NCBI GenBank assembly: GCA_020718125.1
Contig: DYDC01000078.1
Location: forward strand, 1 to 9,876
From: Methylacidiphilum sp.
Lineage (GTDB): Bacteria > Verrucomicrobiota > Verrucomicrobiia > CAIQCK01
Length of the DNA: 9,876 bases
Direction of reading: 5' to 3'
The notes beneath the pieces are model-generated. The model had not been told where the DNA came from and did no database searches. It was given only the letters and a program-made list of their open reading frames with translations. Positions 1-7,822 of the stretch are shown piece by piece. How positions within the stretch are numbered: position 1 is the first letter of the stretch; every line of letters starts with the position of its first letter. The translations under genes and the position numbers were made by a program.

Positions 1-3000
1 CAGCTTGGGCATCAATGCCAGCATCTTGTCCACCAAGCCCACCAGCCGGTCGTGCCGCGTTTTGTCGGCGGGCTTGGAGAGGTTGGGAAGAATGATGGGA
101 AGCTTTTCAATGTATTGTCGGTTCAACGCGATGTAACCACCACGAAAGGGCGTTGAAACTTTCCGAACTAAGAAACTGAGAAGCCGCGAGTTGAGAATCC
201 CAAGGAGGTAGCGAATGTCTCCGGTCTTCTGAGTGTTTGGAACGATTCCGTAACCACCGCCACCGCCCGCACCGCTTCCGACAAAGAAATGTTCACCCTT
301 GCTATCCAGAGCAAAACAGCTTCCTGTGCCAATGGATGGCACTACGATTTTCGGATTACCAAAACGCGTATGGTTCTTCTTGTAAATGTAGCCATACCAA
401 CCATCGGGCTGCTTTCCTTTGTTTCGCTTGGAGAGCCTTGTTCGGTTCTCTTCGAGATAACGCCAAGTTTTTGGGAAACGCTTCTTGTAGTCTTTTTCGG
501 TGATGAGCACAGAAGAAGTCCCGACGGTTTCGTATGGAAAGATCAACCGCTTTGTTACCGAATCCAACTCGTAGCGGCGCACGTTCAGAGAACCTTTCAA
601 AAGCAACTTCAAATGCTCGCGCTCAAAGGTGTGCTGCTTCTCTGTAGCCTTCGAGAAGCAGACAAGCTCTTTTGACTTCTGCTCGACCAACTCAACGATG
701 TAAACATCGTCAGCATCAGTCTGAAGACCAACGAAAAGATGTGCGACATCGGCTAACTTTACCGGTATTGAGAACAGGCGTTCGATAAGTCCTGCATCCG
801 GGCCAGAGTTAAAGCTCCATTCAGACAATGTCGCTTCTGAGATTTTGAATCTGCGTTCTTGGCAGATGCCTTTATTTGCCCAAGCTATTAAGTCCGACAC
901 TGAAGCGAAGTTGAAAGCTTCCTGCGCTGCTTTGGCCAAGAAAAGGAGGCAAGTGTAGGTTGTGGCTCCTTCGAATACTTGCTGGTGTCCGAAATGGACG
1001 ATTGCTCGCAAGTGCTTCTCCCGCGAAATCACTTCACGCAGACCTTCACCATATTGGGCGTTGAAAAATTTGTGAGGTAGAATGAACCCAGACCTTCCAG
1101 AAGGGTTAAGCAATGAGAGCGCTTTTTCCACAAAGCACACATAAATGTCGTAGTTACCTTTTTTCGCGGCGGCGTATTGACTGTTCAAATATTCCACCGC
1201 TTCGGCATCGCTTTCCTGCATTGTCTGGATGCGGATGTAAGGCGGATTGCCGACGACCCCATCGAAGCCGCCCGCTTTCATGATGTCCTTGAAGCCGACG
1301 TTCCAGTCGAAGGCGCGCACGCGCACAAGGTCTTCGGGAATCATCGAAAAGTCGGAGGCGATGAGCGAGTTGCCCAGCTTGATGTTGTCGTGCAACGGCG
1401 GAAGAATCGGTTCGTCACCGCCGAACAAATCCTGCTCGCGTTGGAGCGTCTCGCTGGTTTCTCCTTCCAGCATTTTCAGGTAAAGCGAAAGCTGCGTCAC
1501 TTCCACCGCCTGCGGATCAATATCCACACCGTAAATCGTCTCGCGCAGAATCCGTCGTTTGGTCCGGGCGGTCAGATGGAGCGTGTTGGTCTTGGCGTCC
1601 AGCCAGCACCAATCCTTTTTGCGTTTGTCCGGGTGGTCCGTGAGCCATTGCTGCCAGTGCTCGCACACGCGCTCGAACACGCGCAGCAGGAAGCTGCCCG
1701 AACCGCACGCGGGATCAAGGAGGCGGAGCTTGAGCGTGTCCTCAGGCTTCTTTCCTTCCAGCATCTTGCCGACGGTTTGCTCAACGATGTATTCCACGAT
1801 GTAGCGCGGCGTATAATAGACGCCGCCGGCCTTCCGCACCTCCGGCTTTTCCTCGATGACCGCGCCGCGCCCATGCGCGCGAACGATCTTACCGAGAAAC
1901 CGCTCGTAAATCGTGCCGAGAATTTCCACGGCCACGTAGCCGAACTTGTAGGAGGAATACTCGTTGCAGATGGCTTCGAGAAAGCCGCCCAGCCAGTCGT
2001 CGCCCACCACAAGTTCTTCGCTGAAGTGGAGTTTGAAAAGGTTGCCGTTGAAATACGGAACATGCGAGGGCGGGCGGCGATCCAGCGCGCGGATGTGGCG
2101 CACGATGGAATACCACAGTGAACCTCTCGGCGCGCTCAAGCCGGCACCACCCCAATGGGCGGGCGGTTCGCGCACCATGCCTTCCCGGTCTTGCCGACGC
2201 TGCCAGGTTTCCAGCAGCGACTGGAGCTTCGTGCCCATGTCAATGCCGCGCGCTTCCGAGATGCGGATGAACAGGAGGCGGTCGAGGATGCATTGCACGG
2301 CATCGTTGAGGCGTGTGCCTTCGAGCAGGTCGGCGCGGTCGTTGTGGCGGATAAGGTCGGAGGCGAGCGAGCGGCGCGCGCTGTCCAGAAAGTTGAGGAA
2401 TTTGGCGTCGAAACTCTGCGTCGGGTCGGGGCGAACCACGAACTGGCCCTTGCCCAGCCGCAAAGGTTTCTTCGGCAGTAACTCAATCGCCCTGTCAATG
2501 CTGCCGCCTGCCACGCTGTCGCGCGCCAGCAAATCCCAGAGTTCGTGCGCCTTGGCGGGGTATTCCCGGAACGAATAGGTTTTCCAAAGCCCGACCAGCG
2601 GCTCGTTTTCTTTCGGCTCGCCGCCAACGATGTAAATGTCCAGTTCCTCAAAATCCGTCAGCACGGCCAGCGGCACTCCAATCGTCCACGCGTAGCCCTT
2701 GGCTTGCTGTGCGTGTGCTTGAAGTTCTTCGGCGGGCTTTTTGGCTTCACACACGAAACGCGGCTTGCGGTCGGTGCGGAAAAAATAGTCGGCGCGGCCA
2801 ACATCTGTCCGGCTTTCAGCTATCACTTCGCGATGGGCGGGAATCAGTCCGGCTTTGTTTTCCATGTCCCAGCCGAGGGCGCGGAAGATCGGATTGAGAA
2901 ATTCTTGGCGGACGCTGGCTTCGTCGTAGCCAGCACTCTTGTAGGCATCGAGATTCTTGCCAAACGTCTCAACGAGACGCTTGATCTCAGCTTGGAAGGA

Positions 3001-3024
3001 TTCAAACGTCGTTGTGCCGGCCAT
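1..3024 (-). CDS. Type IIG restriction-modification enzyme (Eco57I/TaqI-like), C-terminus cut by window edge
   Basis: This frame is open without a stop from the ATG at 3024 to the left edge (1008 codons), so the stop lies outside the window. The predicted protein combines a nuclease, an N6-adenine methyltransferase and target recognition in one chain. Residues 1-100 hold a PD-(D/E)XK nuclease signature: D79 in GRADYFF, then E93-A-K95 in FVCEAKKP. A helical connector follows. The methyltransferase shows YYTP at 403-406 (motif X region), DPACGSGSF at 437-445 (motif I, SAM binding), YGVDIDP at 498-504 (motif II) and NPPY at 593-596 (motif IV, catalytic, adenine-type). The C-terminal recognition region contains the family-typical GGYIALNRQYIEKLPI (963-977) and ends in a helix with RHDRLVGLVDKML. 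The family is usually about 1000 residues or slightly longer, so little is missing. Type IIG enzymes cleave and methylate DNA without separate subunits. GC content drops clearly after the NPPY region. A BREX PglX methylase is less likely because of the N-terminal nuclease motif. Confidence 0.93.
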   Translation of the reverse strand, partial: MAGTTTFESFQAEIKRLVETFGKNLDAYKSAGYDEASVRQEFLNPIFRALGWDMENKAGLIPAHREVIAESRTDVGRADYFFRTDRKPRFVCEAKKPAEELQAHAQQAKGYAWTIGVPLAVLTDFEELDIYIVGGEPKENEPLVGLWKTYSFREYPAKAHELWDLLARDSVAGGSIDRAIELLPKKPLRLGKGQFVVRPDPTQSFDAKFLNFLDSARRSLASDLIRHNDRADLLEGTRLNDAVQCILDRLLFIRISEARGIDMGTKLQSLLETWQRRQDREGMVREPPAHWGGAGLSAPRGSLWYSIVRHIRALDRRPPSHVPYFNGNLFKLHFSEELVVGDDWLGGFLEAICNEYSSYKFGYVAVEILGTIYERFLGKIVRAHGRGAVIEEKPEVRKAGGVYYTPRYIVEYIVEQTVGKMLEGKKPEDTLKLRLLDPACGSGSFLLRVFERVCEHWQQWLTDHPDKRKKDWCWLDAKTNTLHLTARTKRRILRETIYGVDIDPQAVEVTQLSLYLKMLEGETSETLQREQDLFGGDEPILPPLHDNIKLGNSLIASDFSMIPEDLVRVRAFDWNVGFKDIMKAGGFDGVVGNPPYIRIQTMQESDAEAVEYLNSQYAAAKKGNYDIYVCFVEKALSLLNPSGRSGFILPHKFFNAQYGEGLREVISREKHLRAIVHFGHQQVFEGATTYTCLLFLAKAAQEAFNFASVSDLIAWANKGICQERRFKISEATLSEWSFNSGPDAGLIERLFSIPVKLADVAHLFVGLQTDADDVYIVELVEQKSKELVCFSKATEKQHTFEREHLKLLLKGSLNVRRYELDSVTKRLIFPYETVGTSSVLITEKDYKKRFPKTWRYLEENRTRLSKRNKGKQPDGWYGYIYKKNHTRFGNPKIVVPSIGTGSCFALDSKGEHFFVGSGAGGGGGYGIVPNTQKTGDIRYLLGILNSRLLSFLVRKVSTPFRGGYIALNRQYIEKLPIILPNLSKPADKTRHDRLVGLVDKMLALMPKL

Positions 3025-3031
3025 GTTGCGC

Positions 3032-3060
3032 AGTGTAGGCAAATCAACTGGCAGCGTCAA
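3032..3060 (-). promoter_or_regulatory. Sigma70-like promoter for the restriction-modification gene (leaderless)
   Basis: Minus-strand reading: -35 TTGACG (3060-3055), a 17-nt spacer, -10 TACACT (3037-3032), then exactly 7 nt (GCGCAAC) before the ATG at 3024. Transcription would start at or next to the A of the ATG, giving a leaderless mRNA. This fits the lack of a Shine-Dalgarno sequence. The whole promoter lies in the 49-nt gap after the dehydrogenase stop codon, so the enzyme could be expressed independently of the upstream operon. Predicted by eye only. Confidence 0.55.
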
Positions 3061-3073
3061 CGGCGGCAAGCGG

Positions 3074-4111
3074 TCACGGCTTGATGGCGATCTTGCAGAC
3101 GTCGGTGGGGCCGGAAAGTTCCCGCAGCACATCCGGCAGCCGACTGAGCGGCTCGGTGCGGCTGATGAACCTGGCCGCAGGCACGACGCCGGTGGCGAGC
3201 AGGTCGAGCGCGCGGCGCATGTGCGCCGGCGTATGGTGGAAGCTCGACAGCAGCGTCAACTGGTCGTAGTGCAGTCGTTGCGTGTCCAGCGGCACTTGCG
3301 TGCCGGACGGCGGACCGCCGAAAAGCTGCAATCGCCCGCCTTTGCGGCACAGCGCGAGCGCCTGCTCCCACGTGGCGGGCAGACCGACGGACTCGATCAC
3401 CACGTCGGGGCCGCGGCCGCCATTTGACGCCTGCCGCGCCCGTGCAACCGCGTCGCCCCTTGCATCGAACACTTCATGCGCGCCGAGCGCCTTCGCCAGC
3501 GCCAGCCGCGCGGGCCGCGCGTCGAGCGCAATGACACGCGCGCCCGTCTTGACCGCCAGCGCCACGAACATCAATCCGATCGGGCCGACCCCGATGACCA
3601 CCACCGTCTCGCCGCGGGCCAGATGGATCATCTCGAAACCTTTCACCACGCAGGCCAACGGTTCGGCCAGCGAGGCGTGCTCAAAAGGCAGGCCGTCAGG
3701 AACCGCTTGCAGGTTCATCGCCACAATCCGCGGCGGCACGCACACATACTCCGCATAGGCGCCGTTGAGCCACGTAAAGTCGTCGCACAATTCCGGCTGC
3801 TTGTGTTCGCAATAGAAGCACTTCCCGCATGGCGCGGAGTTGGCCGGCGTCACACGCTGGCCCGCCTTCCAACCCGTCACACCCCGCCCCACAGCCTCGA
3901 TGACGCCCGCCATTTCGTGGCCGAAGACCGTCGGCGGGCGGATCATTTTCGCGTGGTAGCCGCGTTTGAAGACCTTCACGTCGGTGCCACAGGTCGTCGC
4001 CGCGCCGATGCGCAGCATCACCTCGCCGGGCTGTGGCTGCGGCACGGGGCGTTGCTCGATGCGGACGTCTTCTTTGCCGTAGAGGACGGCGGCGGTCATT
4101 GTCTTGCTCAT
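3074..4111 (-). CDS. Zinc-dependent medium-chain alcohol/polyol dehydrogenase (second of a tandem pair)
   Basis: This 345-residue protein has the full layout of the MDR zinc-dehydrogenase superfamily (COG1063; sorbitol/threonine dehydrogenase-like). The N-terminal GroES-like domain carries the catalytic-zinc residues C41 (TTCGTD), H65 and E66 (FGHE), with E150 in LAEPLACV. The structural-zinc loop has four cysteines, C95, C98, C101 and C109. The Rossmann NAD(P)-binding motif is GVGPIG at 174-179, and D197 at the end of the second strand (VIALDA) favours NAD over NADP. The ATG at 4111 overlaps the TGA of the preceding dehydrogenase gene (ATGA), so translation is probably coupled and no Shine-Dalgarno sequence is needed. 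The family oxidises a secondary or primary hydroxyl group of an alcohol, polyol or sugar. The substrate cannot be told from sequence. The restriction-modification gene follows 49 nt downstream but has its own promoter. Confidence 0.9.
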   Translation of the reverse strand: MSKTMTAAVLYGKEDVRIEQRPVPQPQPGEVMLRIGAATTCGTDVKVFKRGYHAKMIRPPTVFGHEMAGVIEAVGRGVTGWKAGQRVTPANSAPCGKCFYCEHKQPELCDDFTWLNGAYAEYVCVPPRIVAMNLQAVPDGLPFEHASLAEPLACVVKGFEMIHLARGETVVVIGVGPIGLMFVALAVKTGARVIALDARPARLALAKALGAHEVFDARGDAVARARQASNGGRGPDVVIESVGLPATWEQALALCRKGGRLQLFGGPPSGTQVPLDTQRLHYDQLTLLSSFHHTPAHMRRALDLLATGVVPAARFISRTEPLSRLPDVLRELSGPTDVCKIAIKP

Positions 4112-5112
4112 AGTTGCACCATGACTTTCAACGACTTCGGCCCCGGATTGGAGGCGACGGCGATGGCCTCGTTGATGCGCTCCATCGGGAACCGGTGGGT
4201 GATCAACGCGCGGACGTTGATGCGACGGTTGAAGACGATGTCGGCGGCGCGGTCGTTCAGTTCAATGTCGGAACTGTAGCTGCCGACGAGGTCCTTCTCG
4301 CTCATGCAGACCGCGCCGACATCCACCGACACGCGCTGGCCGGCCTGCGTCTGGGCGAACAACATCACGCGGCCCGCCGGGCGCGTCGTTTCGAGGGCAG
4401 CGGCGATGGCGTCGGCGTTCGCGGCGGCGACAAACGAGATATCCGCGTCCCGGACATCTTTGGCCACGCCGTCCGCGCCGAGTTCGCGGGCGATGGCGAC
4501 ACGCTCCGGGATGGGGTCGAAGACCGAGACGTGGGCGCCGGCGAGTTTGGAGAGTTGCATCAGCATCAGGCCGATGGGGCCGCAGCCGAAGACCACGACG
4601 CGGTCGTCCGGGCGGACGCCGGCCTTGTGGACGGCCTTCACGATAGTGTTGAGCGGCTCCAGCATGGCGGCTTCTTCAAACGTCGCGCCGTCCGGGATGC
4701 GGGTGATGCCGCTGCCAGCCACGATCCAGTCCATGACGCGGACGTATTCGGCATAGCCGCCGCCCGCCGGCTCAAACCCCGCGGTGCAGCCGGTCTTCTT
4801 GTAGGTGGGACACTGCGCGTATGCCTTGCGCCCGCACAGGCGGCAGCGGCGGCAGGGAACGTGGTGATAGACAGCAACGCGGTCGCCGACGCGCCAGTCG
4901 CTCACGCCCGCGCCGACCTCGGCGATGGTGCCAGCCGTTTCGTGGCCAAACACACGCGGCGGCGGCACAAGGCCGTGCTGGATCTTCTTAAGGTCGGTGC
5001 CGCAGACGCCACACACCGAGACGCGGATGAGGAGTTCGCCGGGGCCGATGGCGGGCTTGGGCAGTTCCTCGATGCGGAGGTCGTTCGGCCCGCGATAGAC
5101 GACGGCTTTCAT
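4108..5112 (-). CDS. Zinc-dependent medium-chain alcohol/polyol dehydrogenase (first of a tandem pair)
   Basis: This 334-residue MDR zinc dehydrogenase begins MKAVVYRGPNDLRIEE, the usual family start, which is why the ATG at 5112 is chosen. A start at 5169 would translate the intergenic hairpin repeat into an atypical leader. Catalytic-zinc residues are C37 (GVCGTD), H57 and E58 (FGHE), with E152 in MLEPLNTI. The structural-zinc cysteines are C87, C90, C93 and C101. The nucleotide-binding motif is GCGPIG at 176-181, and D199 (VSVFDP) suggests NAD. It shares its fold and motifs with the downstream gene but is clearly divergent, so the pair is not a recent duplication. No promoter or Shine-Dalgarno sequence is visible before it. 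It probably depends on read-through from the glucan phosphorylase gene, whose stop is 69 nt upstream. The substrate is unknown; oxidation of a sugar alcohol or sugar is a reasonable guess. Confidence 0.9.
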   Translation of the reverse strand: MKAVVYRGPNDLRIEELPKPAIGPGELLIRVSVCGVCGTDLKKIQHGLVPPPRVFGHETAGTIAEVGAGVSDWRVGDRVAVYHHVPCRRCRLCGRKAYAQCPTYKKTGCTAGFEPAGGGYAEYVRVMDWIVAGSGITRIPDGATFEEAAMLEPLNTIVKAVHKAGVRPDDRVVVFGCGPIGLMLMQLSKLAGAHVSVFDPIPERVAIARELGADGVAKDVRDADISFVAAANADAIAAALETTRPAGRVMLFAQTQAGQRVSVDVGAVCMSEKDLVGSYSSDIELNDRAADIVFNRRINVRALITHRFPMERINEAIAVASNPGPKSLKVMVQL

Positions 5113-5125
5113 AGGATTGGGATGT

Positions 5126-5181
5126 TGGAGTATCGGAGTGCTGGGTTCTCTGCGGAAGTTTCCCATCACTCCACGACTCCA
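5126..5181. repeat. Imperfect inverted repeat of TGGAGT-type units between glgP and the dehydrogenase gene
   Basis: The left arm 5126-5145 (TGGAGTATCGGAGTGCTGGG) and the reverse complement of the right arm 5162-5181 (TGGAGTCGTGGAGTGATGGG) agree at 16 of 20 positions, separated by a 16-nt loop. Each arm itself repeats a GGAGT unit with 9-nt spacing. The element fills most of the 69-nt gap and begins right after the phosphorylase stop codon. No T-run follows it in the direction of transcription, so it is not a standard Rho-independent terminator. It may be a dispersed REP-like element or an mRNA-stabilising hairpin. Whether it recurs in the genome cannot be seen here. Confidence 0.65.
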
Positions 5182-7737
5182 TTACCCCCACAGGATGAGT
5201 CCCGTATCCAGCGGGTCGCCCAGGTCGGGATGGGCCGGCACGACTCGAACCGCGAACCCGTGGCGGCCGGTGGCCTGGCACGGGATGGCGCCGATGAACC
5301 GGTGCGTGCCGTCGGAGTTGGAACGCACAAGCTTCATCGGCACCGACCGGACGCGCTGGAGACGACCGTCGGCTTCGAGCGGGCCGTAGAACAGTTGGAG
5401 CGAGATGTTTTCCGGCTTCAGGTCGCCGACATGGACGGTGGCAGCGACGGGCAACTCGGTGCCGACAGACTGCTCCCCTTCCGCGCACTGCTGGACGCTG
5501 GCCAGCCGGACCTTGCCCCAGTTCTGCGCGATGTAATGTTTCCACGAGGCGAACTGGCGGCAGGCGCCCATGTTGTCGCTGGAGAGCCGCTGGTGGCGCT
5601 GGGCGCCGGGCACGTAGAACTGCTCGACATACTCCTGCACCATGCGGTGGCTGTTGAACATCGGCCCAATGGTGCTCATGGAGTTCTTCATCATGCCGAT
5701 CCATCGCCGCGGCAGACCGTCGGTGCCGCGCTCGTAGAACACCGGCACAATCTCCTTCTCCAGCAGGTCGTAGAGCGCGCGGCTTTCGACTTCGTCCTGG
5801 TAGTTCGGGTCGGTGTAGTCCTCGCCGTGGCCGATGCTCCAGCCGTTGTCAGCCTGCTCGACCTCGCACCACCAGCCGTCCAGCGTGCTGACGTTGAGGG
5901 CGCCGTTGACGGTGGCCTTCATGCCGCTGGTGCCGCTGGCTTCGAGGGGGCGGCGCGGGGTGTTCAGCCACACGTCGCAGCCCTGCACCATGTAGTGCGC
6001 GGTGTTGACGTCGTAATCTTCAAGGAAGACGACCCGGTTGCGGATGTCCGCCTGGCGCGCGAACTGGACGATCTGCCGGATGAGTTCCTTGCCGGGGCCG
6101 TCGTTGGGGTGGGCCTTGCCTGCAAAGATGATCTGGAGCGGCAGGTCGTTGTTGGTCAGCAGCCGCTTGAACCGCTCTGGATCGCGCAGCAGGAGGTTGC
6201 CCCGCTTGTAGGTGGCGAACCGCCGCGCAAAACCGATGGTCAGGATTTTCGGATCGAGCACCTCGTCCGCATGGGCGGCCTCGCTGAGGAGGGCGCCCCG
6301 GCGGCGCAGTTGCTCGCGCAACCGGCGCCGGGCATAAGCCACGAGCCGCTCGCGCCGCCGCTCGTGCGTGCGCCAGAGTTCCGCGTCGGGAATCTCCTTG
6401 ATGCCCCGCCAGACGCTCTGGTCGGCCGGCTCCTCGTGCAGGCGCAGGCCGAGGTAGGTCTCAAACAACGCGGCCATCTCGCGCGACAGCCACGAGTGCG
6501 AATGCACGCCGTTGGTGATGGCGGCGATGGGCACCTCCTGCTCCGGCACCTCCGGCCACATCTTCTGCCACATGCGGCGGGACACCTCGCCGTGAAGCTT
6601 GCTGACGCCGTTGCGCTTCGCGGAGAACTTGAGCGCCAGCACCGCCATGTTGAACCCTTCGCTGTTGTCGGCGGGATTCTGCCGCCCCAGGCCGATGAAC
6701 TCGTTGCGGTCCAAGCCGAGTTCCTGCCGGAAACCGTGGAAGTAATGCTCCATCAAGTCCGGATGGAACACGTCAATGCCCGCCGGCACCGGCGTGTGGG
6801 TCGTGAACACGCCGCCCGCGGTGACGATCTCGCGCGCCTCCGCGAAACTCAGGCGGTTCTCCTTCATCTTCCGCCGCACGCGCTCCAGCCCCAGGAACGC
6901 GGCATGGCCTTCGTTCATGTGGCAGACCGTCGAATTCAATCCCAGCGCCTGCAGCGCGCGGCAACCACCGACGCCCAGCATGATCTCCTGCCGGATGCGC
7001 ATGTCGCTGTCGCCGCCATACAACGAAGCAGTGATGTCGCGGTCCGCGGGCGAGTTCGACTCGATGTTCGTATCGAGCAGATAGAGCGGCACGAGGCCCA
7101 CCTGCGCGCGCCATATCTGCGCCCGCACCGTGCGGCCCGGGTAGTCGAGGCTGATAATGATTGGCAGGCCCTCGGCGTTGCGGACCAATGTCATCGGCAT
7201 GTTGTAGAAATCGTTGTCGGGATACACCTCGAGCTGCCAGCCGTTGGCGTCGAGGCGCTGATGGAAATAGCCCCTCCGGTAGAGCAAACCGACGCCCACC
7301 AGCGGCACGCCGAGGTCGCTGGCGCTCTTGAGATGGTCGCCCGCCAGCACGCCGAGGCCGCCCGAATAAATCGGCAGGCACTCGTGGATGCCAAACTCCA
7401 GCGAGAAATAGGCGATCTGAGCGGGGTTGTTGCCGTCGTGGACCTTGTGATACCACGTCTCCTCGCTCATGTAGCGTTCCAGCCGGGTCATCACGCGCTT
7501 CATGTGCGCCAGGAACCCGCCGTCGTTCTTGAGCGCACCCAGCCGCTCCTGGCTGATCCGGCCCAGCATCAGGATCGGGTTGTGATATGTCTCACGCCAC
7601 AGGTCGCGGTCCATGCGCAGGAACAGCTCGATCGCCTCGCCATTCCACGACCACCACAGATTATAGGCCAGCGTTCGCAGAGGGCTTAGCTCCTCCGGCA
7701 GCGACGCGACCACTTCAAATGTTCGGATGTTCTTCAT
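5182..7737 (-). CDS. glgP: Alpha-glucan (glycogen) phosphorylase, DUF3417/TIGR02094 type
   Basis: This 851-residue cytosolic enzyme (GT35 family) releases glucose-1-phosphate from the non-reducing ends of glycogen or maltodextrin using phosphate and pyridoxal phosphate (PLP). The N-terminus has the DUF3417-like segment LSPLRTLAYNLWWSW. The conserved glycine-rich segment SGGLGVLAGDHLKSASDLGV starts at residue 125, HMNEGH is at 273-278, and the PLP-lysine motif EASGTSGMKA places the Schiff-base lysine at K607. The last 110 or so residues look like the beta-rich tail of this bacterial type, ending near LILWG. The length matches the roughly 850-residue bacterial class rather than the E. coli GlgP/MalP type. 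The ATG at 7737 is preferred because an upstream ATG at 7905 would run 83 nt into mazG with a low-complexity arginine-rich leader. There is no clear Shine-Dalgarno sequence. The two dehydrogenase genes follow on the same strand and are probably cotranscribed, at least in part. Confidence 0.96.
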   Translation of the reverse strand: MKNIRTFEVVASLPEELSPLRTLAYNLWWSWNGEAIELFLRMDRDLWRETYHNPILMLGRISQERLGALKNDGGFLAHMKRVMTRLERYMSEETWYHKVHDGNNPAQIAYFSLEFGIHECLPIYSGGLGVLAGDHLKSASDLGVPLVGVGLLYRRGYFHQRLDANGWQLEVYPDNDFYNMPMTLVRNAEGLPIIISLDYPGRTVRAQIWRAQVGLVPLYLLDTNIESNSPADRDITASLYGGDSDMRIRQEIMLGVGGCRALQALGLNSTVCHMNEGHAAFLGLERVRRKMKENRLSFAEAREIVTAGGVFTTHTPVPAGIDVFHPDLMEHYFHGFRQELGLDRNEFIGLGRQNPADNSEGFNMAVLALKFSAKRNGVSKLHGEVSRRMWQKMWPEVPEQEVPIAAITNGVHSHSWLSREMAALFETYLGLRLHEEPADQSVWRGIKEIPDAELWRTHERRRERLVAYARRRLREQLRRRGALLSEAAHADEVLDPKILTIGFARRFATYKRGNLLLRDPERFKRLLTNNDLPLQIIFAGKAHPNDGPGKELIRQIVQFARQADIRNRVVFLEDYDVNTAHYMVQGCDVWLNTPRRPLEASGTSGMKATVNGALNVSTLDGWWCEVEQADNGWSIGHGEDYTDPNYQDEVESRALYDLLEKEIVPVFYERGTDGLPRRWIGMMKNSMSTIGPMFNSHRMVQEYVEQFYVPGAQRHQRLSSDNMGACRQFASWKHYIAQNWGKVRLASVQQCAEGEQSVGTELPVAATVHVGDLKPENISLQLFYGPLEADGRLQRVRSVPMKLVRSNSDGTHRFIGAIPCQATGRHGFAVRVVPAHPDLGDPLDTGLILWG

Positions 7738-7765
7738 CGGGTTTTCAAACGGTAATAAGCCGGCA

Positions 7766-7794
7766 TTTATAGACCATATCGCCGCGCCTTTCCA
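7766..7794 (-). promoter_or_regulatory. Possible sigma70-like promoter upstream of glgP
   Basis: Minus-strand reading: TGGAAA (7794-7789, 4 of 6 to TTGACA), a 17-nt spacer, TATAAA (7771-7766, 5 of 6 to TATAAT), then 28 nt to the glgP ATG. This implies a short leader of about 20 nt without a Shine-Dalgarno sequence. It lies in the 85-nt gap after mazG. Unlike the other promoters in the window it would not be leaderless, so this call is weaker. Confidence 0.33.
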
Positions 7795-7822
7795 GCCTTG
7801 TCTGTCGCTCCCCGATTGCTGA

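Noticed and set aside
1177..2121. Plus-strand frame of 314 codons, with others at 1964-2578 and 2545-3084
   Set aside because: These are shadows of the restriction-modification gene. The minus-strand frame is continuous over the region and carries all the methyltransferase and nuclease motifs.
1..3024. BREX-type PglX methylase or a type I HsdM/HsdS pair
   Set aside because: The N-terminal D-x13-E-A-K nuclease motif and the fusion of recognition domain and methyltransferase in one chain point to type IIG. No BREX or hsd partner genes are next to it within the window.
5113..5169. N-terminal extension of the first dehydrogenase from a GTG at 5169
   Set aside because: The added residues are a translation of the hairpin repeat, and the family normally begins at MKAVVY.
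5126..5181. Rho-independent terminator for glgP
   Set aside because: The hairpin is imperfect and no T-run follows it on the minus strand. It is kept as a repeat instead.
4114..7689. A 1191-codon open frame on the plus strand opposite glgP and the first dehydrogenase
   Set aside because: It is antisense to two well-supported enzymes, with histidine-, alanine- and valine-rich composition typical of the complement of GC-rich coding DNA. It shows no recognisable motif and spans a gene boundary.
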